The position numbers and the translations under genes are program-made. This document shows positions 1 to 10,080 of a stretch of DNA of 64,000 nt, piece after piece; position 1 is the first letter of the stretch, and each line of letters opens with the position of its first letter. Source of the DNA: Pseudoips prasinana (Eukaryota; Arthropoda; Insecta; Lepidoptera; Nolidae). The notes beneath the pieces are model-generated. The model saw only the letters and a program-made list of their open reading frames with translations. It was not told the origin of the DNA and did not search any database. Location of the stretch: positions 29,566,948 through 29,630,947 of the forward strand of contig OX621236.1 of assembly GCA_951640165.1 (NCBI GenBank), given 5' to 3'.

Positions 1-388
1 GTCATAAAGGTTATCCGAAGAACTAAATCCAGGACGGCCGCACTGTCCAACATAATAGTTGAGGTAGATCCTAAAATTTATCAAAGGCACCAAGCTGAAA
101 CTGGGCTATCAACTGGTATGGGCCATAGACCAATCGCCGGTCATCCAATGCTTCAAATGCCTGGGCTTCGGTCACATAGCCCGTAACTGCACAGAGGAAA
201 ATTCCAGCTGTGGGTTCTGTGCAGGGGATCACGATACACGGGATTGCCCCAGCCGTAGTGGTGAACCAAAATGCATCAACTGTATAAAAGGGAAAGCAAG
301 GCTTACCACTCATCCCGCATACAGCCTGGACTGCCCGATCAAGTGCAGATGGGACAGAATGGCGAGGGCCACAGTATCGTACTGCTGA
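1..388 (+). pseudogene. R1-like gag (ORF1) C-terminal part, frameshifted
   Basis: ORF1 proteins of R1-type LINEs bind the element RNA. Frame 1 is open from base 1 to about 80 and frame 2 from about 68 to the TGA at 386-388, so one frameshift lies near 70-82. In frame 2 there are two clear CX2CX4HX4C knuckles, CFKCLGFGHIARNC from base 149 and CGFCAGDHDTRDC shortly after, then a third irregular cysteine/histidine cluster (CINC ... H ... C). Three knuckles at the gag C-terminus are typical of this clade. The ORF2 frame already overlaps this stop. The N-terminal part is outside the window. Confidence 0.8.
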
Positions 389-389
389 A

Positions 390-811
390 GGCACCCCACT
401 GACAAGTCAGGAACTAGAACCAGGGATAAAGTTTCTGCAACTCAATCTGGGTAGGGGAAAAACAGCATCCCAGGAATGTCTTAAAGAAGCCCGGGCCAAA
501 CAAATAGACATCCTTATCTTACAGGAACCGTACGTTGGCTCATTAGGTAAGGTGGTGGGGGGTAATGAAGTTGTAATCCAGTACACCGGTCACGATGGAC
601 CAAATAAAGCGGCCATAACCATCTTGAACCGCAACATGGTTTTGTCTCACAGAGACGACCTTTGTAGTCCCAACATCGCGTGTGTGGTGGTCAATCTGGG
701 AACATGGAGGCTGGGTATCGTCTCAGTATATTTTGAACCGGATAGGGATATCGAACCCTACCTACGCCAGCTCCAACATGTAATAGAAAACATAGGCACT
801 CGGCAGGTTGT
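390..811 (+). pseudogene. R1-like ORF2, N-terminal half of the endonuclease
   Basis: Frame 3 encodes the start of an exonuclease-endonuclease-phosphatase (APE-like) domain, which nicks the target DNA for target-primed reverse transcription. Visible motifs are the asparagine in FLQLNLGRGKTA (from about 435) and the catalytic glutamate in ILILQEPYVG (from about 510). No ATG lies near the gag stop, and the first ATG in frame is at 552, after these motifs, so the natural start is unclear. The frame overlaps the end of gag. The frame runs into a TGA at 825-827. The domain continues in another frame from 812 (LAGDVNAKS), so about one base is missing near 810-812. Confidence 0.8.
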
Positions 812-3800
812 CTGGCGGGTGATGTGAACGCAAAAAGTTATTGGTGGGGTACTGCTAGGGAAGACGTCCGGGGATCCGCATATGCAGAACTATTGGTGCA
901 GCTAAGCATGTCAGTATTAAATACCAACTCAGTGCCCACCTTCAGCGTTGTTAGAGGAGGTATGCTCCGCGAGAGCATTGTAGATGTCACGGCTTGTACG
1001 GACAGACTCGAACCAAACATAAAAAACTGGCGGGTGGACCCAGGTCTTGTGACAACTTCTGACCACAGAGCTATCACTTTTAAACTCGCATTGAGCGGTA
1101 CAGAAATACCAAACAAACGGCCGTCCACCAGGAGGTTTAACACAAAAAAAGCAGATTGGATTAAATTTAAAACCATAATGATAAATGAACTACGGCTCAA
1201 GGGCCTGAACGAGGAATCTGTTAGGGCTCTAGACAATAAAGAAGTACTTGAAGCGGCGGTAGTTAGCTTTACGAAGATAGTCGAAACTGCCTGCCTCGGA
1301 ACTTTCCCGAAGCCAGGTAAGCCTAAACCTCGTACAACCAAGTGGTGGACGGACGAACTGACAGCACTGAAGACATCAGTCATCCGTAAGCGGAGACGCA
1401 TCGGGAGGGCAAACCCTATTCGTAGGCCTAGAGTGATTGAGGACTACCTACAAGAGTTAACCCAGTACAAGGACGCCATCGAGAAAACACGACTGGATAG
1501 CTGGAAGGCCTACTGCACCAAACAAGATACCGTGTCCATGTGGAACGGCATCTACCGCACCCTTACTTACTCGAATAGTGGGGCGGACTGTTTGCTGGCT
1601 AACTCGGCTGGCGAAGAGTTGGATGCCATTGGATCCGCTAATTTGCTGGCTAGCACTTTCTATCCTAAGGACGATCCGGAAACAGACAATACATACCAGA
1701 CTAATGTGAGGCGTGTTGTGGAGGAGCAATTAAACAACTTACGGGAACAGATGTCCGACACATCAGATCTCCCATTCCAACTCGAGGAGCTTATCCACAC
1801 AGCTAAGAAGATCGGTACTAAAAAGGCTCCAGGGGGTGATGGGTACACTGCGGACATTTGTTACCAAGCGATATGTAACGCGCCGGACCTATTCCTTGGA
1901 ATTCTAAACAGGTGTCTGGTGCTGGGTCATTTTCCGGAAATATGGAAGGTTGCCACAATCAGGATTCTTCCAAAGCCTCTCAAAACCAATTACAAGCAGG
2001 CGAAATCATACAGGCCCATTGGACTTTTGCCCGTATTCGGAAGAATCCTGGAAAAAATGGTAACGGGAAGACTCCAGTGGCATCTAAGAGCACGTGGAAT
2101 GCTGAGTGACCGGCAATACGGGTTCACACCTCAGAGAAGTACAGAAGACGCTTTATACGATGCAGTGGGCCTTATAAGGACAGAGATCCTAGCTAAAAAA
2201 ATAGTCGCTGTGGTGTCATTAGACATAGAGGGGGCTTTTGACGGTGCTTGGTGGCCTCTTATTATTCACCAGCTGATGGAGAGGGACTGCCCTAGGGACA
2301 TTACACTGCTTATGGATAGCTACTTGAGCAAAAGGTGGGTAACTCTGCAGTATGCGGGCATTGAAATCCACAGGGAAACCCAACGGGGGTGCATACAGGG
2401 ATCCACATGCGGCCCTCTGATGTGGAACGTCCAGCTGGACTCACTTCTTCAAGAGGCTGGCCAACTCGAGGCACATATACAAGCCTTTGTGGATGACATC
2501 CTTGTTATCGCGTCGGCATCAACATCAGCGGAGCTGGTCAGGATTACCAACCTCGCCCTCGAAAGGATTGCGGACTGGGGCAGGCGAAGTAAGATGCGCT
2601 TTGCGGCACACAAGACTCAAGCTATGATTGTCACAAGACGGTTGAAATACGACACCCCCCATTTACAATTAGCTGGAACAACACTAACTCTGGCACAGGA
2701 AGTGAAGGTGTTGGGGGTGACTATAGACAAAAACCTGACATTTAAAACGCACATTGAAGCTGTGTGTCGCAAAGCGACAAACTTATACCAGAAGGCAGCT
2801 AGAGCTACACGCACAACGTGGGGCATGAGCGATGCCATCAACAGAATCCTGTACAAAGCTGTGGTTGAGCCAACAATCTTGTATGCTGCCAGTGTGTGGG
2901 CAAATAACACACACAAATCTTACGTCAGTAAAAGACTCAACCACATTAGCAGAAAATTTGGCATCCTCATGGCACGCGCCCACCGTACTACTTCACTTGC
3001 CTCTGCTCTTTGTATATCAGGCTTGCTGCCGTTAGACATGAGAGTGAGGGAGGCCGCCGAGCTGTACGAGTACAAACGCGGAAAACCAATTGACTATTGG
3101 CCTGGCAGAAGTATAGAAAGCAGGGTAAGCCCTACCGAACTACCACATCCAGTGGCCAGAAGACGTACGGCTCACGGCCTCGTTCACACTCAAGAGGAAG
3201 CGGATGGGTTGCTAGGAAACTCAATCTATACGGATGGCAGCAAGCTAGAGGGTAAGGTTGGTGGTGCTGCTTCAATGTGGGTAGACGGAGCCGAGACGAA
3301 GTCGGTAGGCTTTATTCTGGCCCCATACTGCACCGTTTTCCAGGCCGAGTTGGTAGCTATCGCCAAAGCTTTAGATATGGTACGGAGATATGGCTTGGCA
3401 AACGCAAACATACTAAGCGACTCACGTTCGTCCTTAGAAGCGATCGCCAGACCCGACAATACCCACCCTATCGTAGTGGAGATACAGGAGCTTCTTCGAG
3501 GGCTAGAAGCCAGAGATATAAATGTGTCTCTGCTCTGGGTGAAGGCTCATGTGGGTATTGTCGGGAACGAGAGAGCTGACGAACTTGCTAAAAAAGCTGC
3601 TCTGACGAAAAAGTCAGCACCCACTTATGATGCGGTCCCCGTTTCATACCTGAAACGCCTAATTCGCCAAAACACCGTAACTGAGTGGCAAAACAAATAC
3701 ACCTCAATGGAAACCGGAGCATTAACACGCTGCTTTCTCCCGGAAGTCAAGGAAGCCTACAAAATAATGAGTGCTATAAAAGTCGACAACGTTACTACCC

Positions 3801-4093
3801 AACTGTTGACTGGTCACGGTGGGTTCAGGGAATACCTTTGTCGTTTTCACCTGAGACCGGACTCTGGATGCGCCTGTGACCCAAATATACCAGAGACGGT
3901 ACCCCACTTGCTGGATGACTGTCCCAGGTTCGGTAGATGGAGACTAGACGCGACCCAGAACCTGTCGTATAGACTTTCTAAAAGTAATTATGCTGACCTA
4001 ATGCGTAGTAACGAGGACCGCTCCACGTTCTTAAAATTTGCGCGAAGAGTTGTGAGATCTGCGGCTAGGGCAAACGGTAGTACGGCAGTCTAG
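812..4093 (+). pseudogene. R1-like ORF2: endonuclease C-half, reverse transcriptase, RNase H
   Basis: Long open frame to the TAG at 4091-4093. Residues are numbered from the ATG at 824. Endonuclease motifs GDVNAKS (just before the ATG) and SDHRAI (about residue 79) are present. Reverse transcriptase motifs follow: RPIGLLPVFGRILEK, SLDIEGAFDGA with catalytic D467, GCIQGSTCGPL, and FVDD with D557 and D558 (FVDD instead of the usual FADD or YADD). A complete RNase H follows with D804 (YTDGS), E842 (QAELVAI), D866 (SDSRSS), H909 and D919 (ERADELAK). A terminal knuckle has C1006, C1016, C1018, H1028 and C1033. All catalytic residues are kept. The only damage in ORF2 is the 5' frameshift. R1-clade assignment is from family knowledge; a phylogeny would fix the subfamily. 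Confidence 0.9.
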
Positions 4094-4656
4094 TCTAGTG
4101 ATACGGCGGTTTAGTCTAGTAATTTAAATATAGTGTGGGTAATAATTTTAATTAACTTTATTTATATAAGAATCTAAATGCCAATTAGAACTAAACAAAC
4201 TATGATACTAGTAGATACTTGTAGTTATAGAATACTAAATAAGTAAATATATGTTTAATAAAGGGACACTATGGTGATGTGGAATTATAACTCTATTAAA
4301 TGTTATGAAATTGTGAAGTAAAGAAATAGAATTATATTAAGATATTAAATTAATGAAAATTGTATATTTATAACTTGTGCGATATGAATGTATAAATTTA
4401 TTTGTAAGTTTGGAATTATCTATTGAAAATGTATGCAATGTAATAGAATCGCGTCTCATGGGGAAAACAAATAATAATAAAAGTAAACAAAAATAAAGCA
4501 ATAAAAAAGGAAGGTTTAAAATAAAACAAAAAGATTGTAAAAGGAATAAAAACTAAACCTAGAATAGAAACCCCTAGAAACAATGTTGCTGCAATAAAAT
4601 AGCAGCAGTGAGCCGTCGGAGGCTAATTAGCCATTAAAAAAAAAAAAAAAAAAAAA
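4094..4656 (+). other. 3' UTR and poly-A of the R1-like element
   Basis: Non-coding, AT-rich tail after ORF2. The first 40 bases contain a short direct repeat (ACGGC[A/G]GT[C/T]TAGTCTAGTGATACGG type) that includes the stop codon. The element ends in about 21 adenines at 4636-4656. Confidence 0.75.
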
Positions 4657-4682
4657 TACATATAACGATTATATAATATTTT
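4655..4682. repeat. Target-site duplication, left copy (28 nt)
   Basis: Identical to 6103-6130. It flanks the minus-strand LINE and overlaps the last two adenines of the R1 poly-A. Confidence 0.85.
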
Positions 4683-6102
4683 GAAATGAAATGAAATGAA
4701 TGAAATGAAATGAAAAAATGTTTATTTTTGACAAAAAATAAGTCTTACCATACATTGCTAAATTAATACAATAAATTTGGTTGTCAAAAAAGGCCCCTAT
4801 CTCAGCATTAGCTACGGCAACACAGGTGTATTACTGCAGCGCTGATCTTCCGATAGAGGCTATAAGACTCAATGGCATAGTAAATTAAATAGAAAGTAAT
4901 ATAAATATATATATATAAAAAATATTAAAAATTTAAATTTAACTTAAAATTAATACATAACAAAACAAATATAAATAAATAATTAAAATTAAGGATAGGC
5001 AACTAAAATAAACTTATAATCTAAATAAAAACAATTCACTCATAACATTACACTACTTATAACACTAATAACTACTAATAACGAACGATACAAAAACCCA
5101 AAATTATCAACTTTGACTCTTTTGTTGTGATAGCAAATATTTTTTATAGCGCATAGCGAAAGAGTTGACAGATTTCAAAGTATGAAAAGGTGGCGGCAGA
5201 TCATTCCAAATTTTACTGGCAGCGTATCGGAAACTACCACGGAATGCAGCAGTCCTGTGGGTTTGTGTACACATAAGGTAGGAGGAGGCCCTTGTTTTAT
5301 AAGTATTATGTTCTCGTGACCAGAACAGCTTCTCGTACAGGTATGTGGGACGCCCATTCGTTACTACACCAAACAGTAGGGATGCCAGATGAAGCTTTCT
5401 GCGTAAAGCCATCTTCATCATATTACCGGAGTTAAGAAACGGAGTTACGTGTGATCGTGGAGGGATATTGTAACAAAACCGGGCGCAAGCATTCTGGACC
5501 CGTTGGATAAGTCTTTCCGTTCGAGCAAGTAGACAGGACCCGTAGACAGTGTCAGCGTAGTTAAGCCGTGAAAGTACAAGTGACTCGCAGAGCGTGATAC
5601 GCACATCGACACTAATATAAGGACGCAACCGGTACAACAGCTTAAGATGGTAAAAACAGTTTTGTACAGCTTGTACGATATGTGTTTCGAACTGCAACTT
5701 ACCGTCCATTACTACCCCTAAGTTGCGTGCTTCGGGTACATGTTCTATACAACAACCATTTATCCTTACTTTTGGGTCATGCTGTTGGATATCACTGATC
5801 ATGTTCCTCGAACCCATAATCATGAACTTAGACTTGGTAGGATTAAGTACCAGAGAATTTTTTCTAGCCCACTCCGCGATCCTGTCCAAATCATCATTGA
5901 TCATATTTATAGATTCGAGGCAATGTGAAGGATGAAAAGAGAGGTACAGCTGAAGATCATCAGCATATAAGTGATATTTACAGTTCTTAATGGAGTGAAT
6001 AATGGACCGCAAAAAAAATCCCTACTAAAATCGACGAAATCGAAGTAATGTTTTCTTCCAAAACTAAAAACTCATCACTTTCTTTTTCAGTAATCAAACT
6101 AT
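4683..6102 (-). mobile_element. 5'-truncated LINE (CR1/L2-like) with pentanucleotide tail
   Basis: Reading on the minus strand, reverse transcriptase C-terminal coding is followed by a 3' UTR and a tail of five-base (TTTCA-type) repeats at 4683-4716. The same 28-nt sequence (starting AATACATATAACG) lies at 4655-4682 and 6103-6130, so the element made a 28-nt target-site duplication. The left copy directly follows the poly-A of the R1-like element. The 5' 90 bases (6013-6102) are not in frame with the RT part and may be a rearranged 5' end. Confidence 0.85.
5107..6012 (-). pseudogene. LINE reverse transcriptase, C-terminal half
   Basis: About 300 codons read without interruption from inside the RT palm to a stop. 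The fragment starts just before the catalytic YADD (residues 16-20, CKYHLYADDLQLYL) and continues through the thumb region (NLGVVMDGKLQFETHI, RLNYADTVYGSCL, RVQNACARFCYNIPPR) to a terminal block typical of CR1/L2-type LINEs (AASKIWNDLPPPFHTL). The upstream palm motifs and the endonuclease are missing, so it is a 5'-truncated copy without its own start. No stop codons have accumulated, which suggests a young insertion. Clade is inferred from the C-terminal pattern and could be a related group such as Daphne. Confidence 0.85.
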
Positions 6103-6130
6103 AATACATATAACGATTATATAATATTTT
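6103..6130. repeat. Target-site duplication, right copy (28 nt)
   Basis: Second copy of the 28-nt target site flanking the minus-strand LINE. Confidence 0.85.
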
Positions 6131-6744
6131 GCTGTGGCGAGATATATTTACCCTTAAAAAGGTTAGGTTTATTCTTAAAACCTAAACTCTCTTCATTGAT
6201 GCTGGCCTCAGTGGTAAGAATTCCTAAATTATTCTTTTATAATATCTAGTTACAGACTTTCATAAGACGAGTATTCGAAAGGCAAAAGTTTTACCGATAA
6301 GTACATAATGAACATCAAAATATAGAGTAAGATAAAATCTTTTCCATGCAATCACAGCATGTAAATTTTACAGTTGTTTGTTGAAGTTAGGTGATAATAG
6401 TGAATGGAATAAATAAAAATGTAAGCATGTTTTGCTTTTGGCAATGCTAGTTTGCAAGAAATGTAATGAATTATATAAAGATTAAGGTAATTAGTGTTCA
6501 CGTTCCAAATGGTTGTTCAGAATCGTTATTATATGAAATTTAAATAAGATTATGTTTCATTTGACTAATTCCATATTCAAATTCATGTAAGCAATAATAA
6601 TGATAGATATGATATTTAAAAAAAACTAGTTAAAACTATTCGTTTTGCGTTCTATTTGCCTTTGATATCACTGTTTCTGTCAACGCACACTAAGTTTTGA
6701 AAATTTTTGATACGGTTATTAGCTCCGTGGCCGACCAAAGACAA
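6131..6744. other. AT-rich spacer
   Basis: I see no gene, repeat or structured element here. Confidence 0.5.
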
Positions 6745-7247
6745 TCCTACTAATATTATAAAGTCGAAAGTTTGTGAGTGCGTAAGTGTGTGAGTGTGTA
6801 TGTTTGTTACTTCTACATGTCTAAACGGCTGGACCGAATTTAATAAAAAAATTATGGAGTTAGTTGACACCGTGGATTACACATAGGCTTAATGTTATCT
6901 ATACATCTATACAAATAAATAAAATTGGAGTGTCTGTTTGTAATATTGAAATAACCGGTTTTTACTACATAAATATGAACACACCAAAATTACATTATTT
7001 ACAATTTTTGTCTGTCTGTCTGTCTGTTTGTTCCGGCTAATCTCTGAAACGGCTGGACCGATTTTGACGGGACTTATTGGCAGGTAGCTGATGTAATAAG
7101 GAGTAACTTAGGCTACTTTTATTTTAGAAAAAGTCATTTATTTTACTAAAAAACAAAATAAACTAATTAACACGCGAACGAAGTCGCGGGCACAGCTAGT
7201 GTTAAATATAATATTTAATGCGGGAAAAAACCGCGTGGCACAGGTAA
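6745..7247 (+). mobile_element. Non-autonomous Helitron A (interrupted, Lep1-like)
   Basis: Starts with TC followed by CTACTAATATTATAAAG, the usual 5' end of short lepidopteran Helitrons. The 3' end (7200-7247) has a GC hairpin (GCGGG ... CCGCG), but the terminal CTAG is mutated. It is interrupted at 6897/7200 by Helitron B. No protein is encoded. Confidence 0.75.
6898..7199 (+). mobile_element. Non-autonomous Helitron B, nested in Helitron A
   Basis: Begins TC (6898), ends CTAG (7196-7199), with a 5-bp hairpin CGCGA/TCGCG just upstream of the end. It sits between A (6897) and T (7200) of the host element with no target duplication, as expected for Helitrons. A second copy lies at 59679-59998 on the minus strand. 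Confidence 0.85.
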
Positions 7248-7621
7248 TATTCAATAACTAGGAATTTGAAGGTAGTGAAAACTGATTCATCTTTAACCAC
7301 GTCGTAATTAGAAGCAATTTTCATCATAAGTGACGAAACGATATTGATTAATTTACGTCACATAGAATGATTAAAAAATATCGAAAAGTGGGTACTTTGA
7401 GAACTGTCTGAACAATTACAATAAAAGCGGATCGAAGCTTGCCTATACTCGTTGTAAATACAAAAAAAATACGGTGAATTCTGAATCAGATTAACACTTG
7501 TGATGAAAAGAGGGTGCAGAAGGACAATCGAAAACGTCCGTTTTTGGTTGGACGCAATGTCCTCACAGCGAATTTAGTCAAAAGAAGCTGCTTCTGAGTA
7601 ATAAGGTGACCCTATTGTGGT
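7248..7621. other. Spacer
   Basis: No gene or recognisable repeat seen. Confidence 0.4.
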
Positions 7622-7842
7622 ATTCTGCTGTGTGGTGACTCCGGTGAATATCAGAGTATCATCACCCCATCTCATCCTGTTGTGGGCGTAGAATTCGACC
7701 CGAGGGAATATCTACCAAAGGACGAGGAGAAGCTTCCTTCTGTGTACTATGACCATCTTTCTGTGATCGTCAACCCGTGTGGCAAGCGTGGGGATTATGG
7801 CATATCCCCCCACGATGATTCTTGGGGAGGCTTCTTTTAACT
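7622..7842 (+). repeat. Retroposon family F (LINE 3' tail-like)
   Basis: Shares most of its length with reverse-complement copies at 18879-19115 and 42479-42740 and with 14996-15450. Recognisable blocks are GCTGTGTGGTGAC at the 5' side and AAGCGTGG..ATTATGGCATAT near the 3' side. Better copies end in a (TGATGA)n tail, so it is probably a LINE 3' UTR. Here the tail is missing. Confidence 0.6.
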
Positions 7843-8122
7843 GTAAGAATTGATTGGTTGATTGCGGTATTACATATTATAGCTTCTTGAGACCTGGAAC
7901 CTGGCACCAGCTTCCTATAACTGTGAGCTCTAACAGGAACCGACCACACGGGCTAAACGTCCACTCGTGTAGTTTAAAAAAAAATCATTCGTTTTCTTCA
8001 GTACTTAGGTTACCTGTGTGCCTCTGAACGTAGGTTATTGTACTTATTACTTTTATTTGACGCCTACGGACTGAAAACGAAGTCTAGCTTCTAGAATAAT
8101 AAAAATAATATAATATCCTGAG

Positions 8123-8224
8123 ATGGTCAAGGTCAGCTTCAAGATGCAACCCATCCAAATGTTCGGCGACCCTATCCCTTCGGAAGGGAAAGTAACATAT
8201 TCAGAGGTGATCCTTGACCGGTAG
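8123..8224 (+). pseudogene. Unidentified protein C-terminus, fragment 1
   Basis: Open frame ending in TAG at 8222-8224 and encoding a 30-residue block beginning KVSFKMQPIQMFGDP and ending YSEVILDR. The same block, two residues shorter and with a few substitutions, ends the frame at 9597-9830 on the other strand. Preservation of frame and stop in both copies suggests a real protein C-terminus, captured or duplicated with the adjacent SINE. The upstream part is missing; a SINE-like 3' end (ATAATATCCTG) abuts it. I do not recognise the family. It may be an old host exon or a transposon protein. Confidence 0.45.
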
Positions 8225-8296
8225 TTAAATTCAGTGAGTATCTGCATATCGTGCGTAGTCGCACCGCATTGGCTCTTAGTTGATTTCACTCATAGT

Positions 8297-8545
8297 TATA
8301 TCCTCATTATTTACACACGGTCATCAGATCCCAAACTAAGCAGAGCTTGTACAATGGAAACCAGATGACTGATATATTACATATACTACTTTTCTTTTGT
8401 AAATACATACTTATATAGTTATTTACACCCATACTCAGGACAAACAGACATGTTCATGCACTTAAATATTTTTCCTGGGTGGGAATCGAACCCACGACCT
8501 CCGGCGTGAAAAGCAAGCATTTGCCAACCACGCCAATAGGCTGGA
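8297..8545 (-). mobile_element. SINE family 1 (tRNA-headed)
   Basis: On minus: tRNA-like head with A-box-like TGGCGTGGTTGGC and B box GGGTTCGATTCCC, then the shared SINE body (TGTTTGTCCTGAGT, ACCATAGTACAAG-type block). Other copies: 9291, 33335, 43173, 51952. Confidence 0.85.
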
Positions 8546-9290
8546 AATAATTTATATTAATCAGGTATATACAGTGAATTCATTGCTCATTTAACTCCGT
8601 TGTAATGAATGAGTCGAGTCTATAAATATATTGTGGTCAACACTCCGTCCGTCTAGATATTTATCATGTTTAATAGAGTATGTGAACATGATACCAGGCC
8701 GTATTAGCCACTGGGCTCGATTCATTGTTTTGACGAGTTTGACGTCCGCGTCGATGCTACTACATGTTGACGGGTACAGGAAGAGACTCCGCTGCGGTCG
8801 ACCACTTGTGTGACTTTAAATGATTTTGTTTTACCGGAGCTAATGATCAGCAGGTATGATGAGCACAGATCTTAACGGACAGCTTGTATGTTGTGATTTG
8901 TGGCTGAACTTTGTACGACAAAAACGGGTGTATGTAAAAAAACATTACAGTTTCGTACGTATGACTATGTTTTAATCAAAACATTGATTTTTTTGGACAT
9001 GCACAGTTCACAACATAATACCATTACTTTTTATAAAACGAGAGTTATTTGCCAATTACCTACTTAAATCGCTTGTTGAACATATTTAAAACACATACAA
9101 TAAACAATTATTATTGTGATTATTGAAAAATAAAAGTACGTTAATAATATTCTAGAATTAAATTTACATCCAATAGCAACAAGTGTCTCAAATTGCTTTT
9201 GGAAATTTACTTGTTGCCACTTATTAATTCCTAGCTAATTTGTTAGCTATATAGACAATTTACTGCGCGATTTATTTCATCCAAGAGGAA
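8546..9290. other. Spacer between the two inverted blocks
   Basis: About 745 bases with no gene seen. It forms the loop between the two inverted composite blocks. Confidence 0.45.
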
Positions 9291-9535
9291 GGGACGGGCC
9301 CTTGCGTTAGCGTGGTTGGTAGATGCTCACGTTTCACGCCGCAGGTCGTGGTTCGATTCCCACCCAGGGCAGATATTTATGTACATGAACATGTCTGTTT
9401 GTCCTGAGTCTGGGTGTCTATAAAGAAAAATAGTATGTAGTGTATAAGTTATCTGGTTTCCATGGTACAAATTCTGCTTAGTTGGGATCAGATGACCGTA
9501 TGTGAATAATGTCCCAGGATATAACTATCAGTGAG
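9291..9535 (+). mobile_element. SINE family 1 (tRNA-headed)
   Basis: Plus-strand copy: tRNA-like head GCGTGGTTGG ... GGTTCGATTCCC, body with CTGTTTGTCCTGAGTCTGGG, 3' block CTTAGTTGGGATCAGATGACC and end GTCCCAGGATAT. Confidence 0.85.
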
Positions 9536-9688
9536 ATCAACTAAGAGCCAATGCGGTGCGACTACGCACGATATGCAGATACTCACTCAAATTTAACTAC
9601 CGGTCAAGGATCACCTCTGAATATTTTACTTTCCCTTCCGAAGGGTTGCCGAACATTTGGATGGGTTGCATCTTGAAGCTGACCTTGA
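9291..9688 (+). repeat. Inverted composite block, copy 2
   Basis: Reverse-complement partner of 8121-8545: SINE family 1, a shared 60-base spacer (ACTAAGAGCCAATGCGGTG), and the protein tail on the minus strand. Confidence 0.75.
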
Positions 9689-9830
9689 TCGCAGTCTTAG
9701 GTTTGGGGGCAGAGTCTGGGCTCCGACCGGGCTTAGTGCCGGGCTTCTTTCTCTGGCTCGCAAACTGAGACTGAGTCTCAGAGTCCAAGCTGGAAGAGCG
9801 AGAATCGAGGGGTCGCTTGTTGTCACCTTT
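9597..9830 (-). pseudogene. Unidentified protein C-terminus, fragment 2
   Basis: Minus-strand frame open for about 78 codons to a TAG at 9599-9597. It has a basic, Ser/Pro-rich linker (YYKGDNKRPLDSRSSS, RKKPGTKPGRSPDSAPKPK) followed by the block KVSFKMQPIQMFG ... YSEVILDR that also ends fragment 1 on the opposite strand. The local GC content is higher than in the surroundings, which fits an old coding exon. The upstream end is cut off by the 3' tail of a family-2 SINE. No start is visible. Function unknown; a captured host exon and a transposon-protein tail are both possible. Confidence 0.5.
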
Positions 9831-10080
9831 ATAATAATATCTGGGGACAATGTCACACAGATCATCCTAGCCCCAAACTAAGCAAAGCTTGTACTATGGG
9901 TACCAAGCGACGATATACATACTTATTATATAGATAGATAAATACATATATACATAGAAAACATCCATGACTCAGAAACAAATATTCGTGCTCAGCACAC
10001 AAATATTTGGACTTACCGGGATTCGAACCCAGGACCACCAGCTTCGTAGGAGCACTACCAACTAGGCTATTGTGACCGTC
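9831..10080 (-). mobile_element. SINE family 2 (tRNA-headed)
   Basis: On minus: head TAGCCTAGTTGGTAGTGCTCC ending in B box GGGTTCGAATCCC, body TTTCTGAGTCATGGATG, 3' block GTACAAGCTTTGCTTAGTTT and an ATT-repeat tail. Other copies: 10451, 29708, 62530. Confidence 0.85.

Larger units (their letters stand above)
1..4656 (+). mobile_element. R1-clade non-LTR retrotransposon, 5' part outside window
   Basis: The order is gag zinc knuckles, AP-type endonuclease, reverse transcriptase, RNase H, C-terminal CCHC knuckle, 3' UTR and a poly-A run at about 4636-4656. This is the known layout of the R1 and related LINE clades. The gag and endonuclease parts each carry a frameshift, so this copy cannot make intact proteins, although ORF2 after the second shift runs for more than 1080 codons. 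That suggests fairly recent insertion. The 5' end, and so the upstream target-site copy, lies before the window. The 3' flank begins right after the poly-A and is duplicated at 6103. Confidence 0.9.
8121..8545 (-). repeat. Inverted composite block, copy 1 (protein tail plus SINE family 1)
   Basis: The whole block matches, in opposite orientation, the block at 9291-9688. It joins a protein C-terminus (read on plus, 8123-8224), about 75 bases of trailing sequence, and a complete family-1 SINE on the minus strand. Confidence 0.75.

Noticed and set aside
71..394. Minus-strand protein of 107 residues
   Set aside because: Shadow of the gag zinc-knuckle region.
838..1401. Minus-strand protein of 187 residues
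   Set aside because: Shadow of the R1-like ORF2 on the other strand; no motif of its own.
4683..4716. Independent microsatellite
   Set aside because: The five-base repeats lie exactly at the 3' end of the minus-strand LINE inside its target duplication, so they are its tail.
8440..8545. Real tRNA gene on the minus strand
   Set aside because: Good A and B boxes, but no foldable acceptor stem, and the same head recurs with a SINE body at several loci.
9885..10080. Real tRNA gene
   Set aside because: Part of SINE family 2, repeated four times in the window with the same downstream body.
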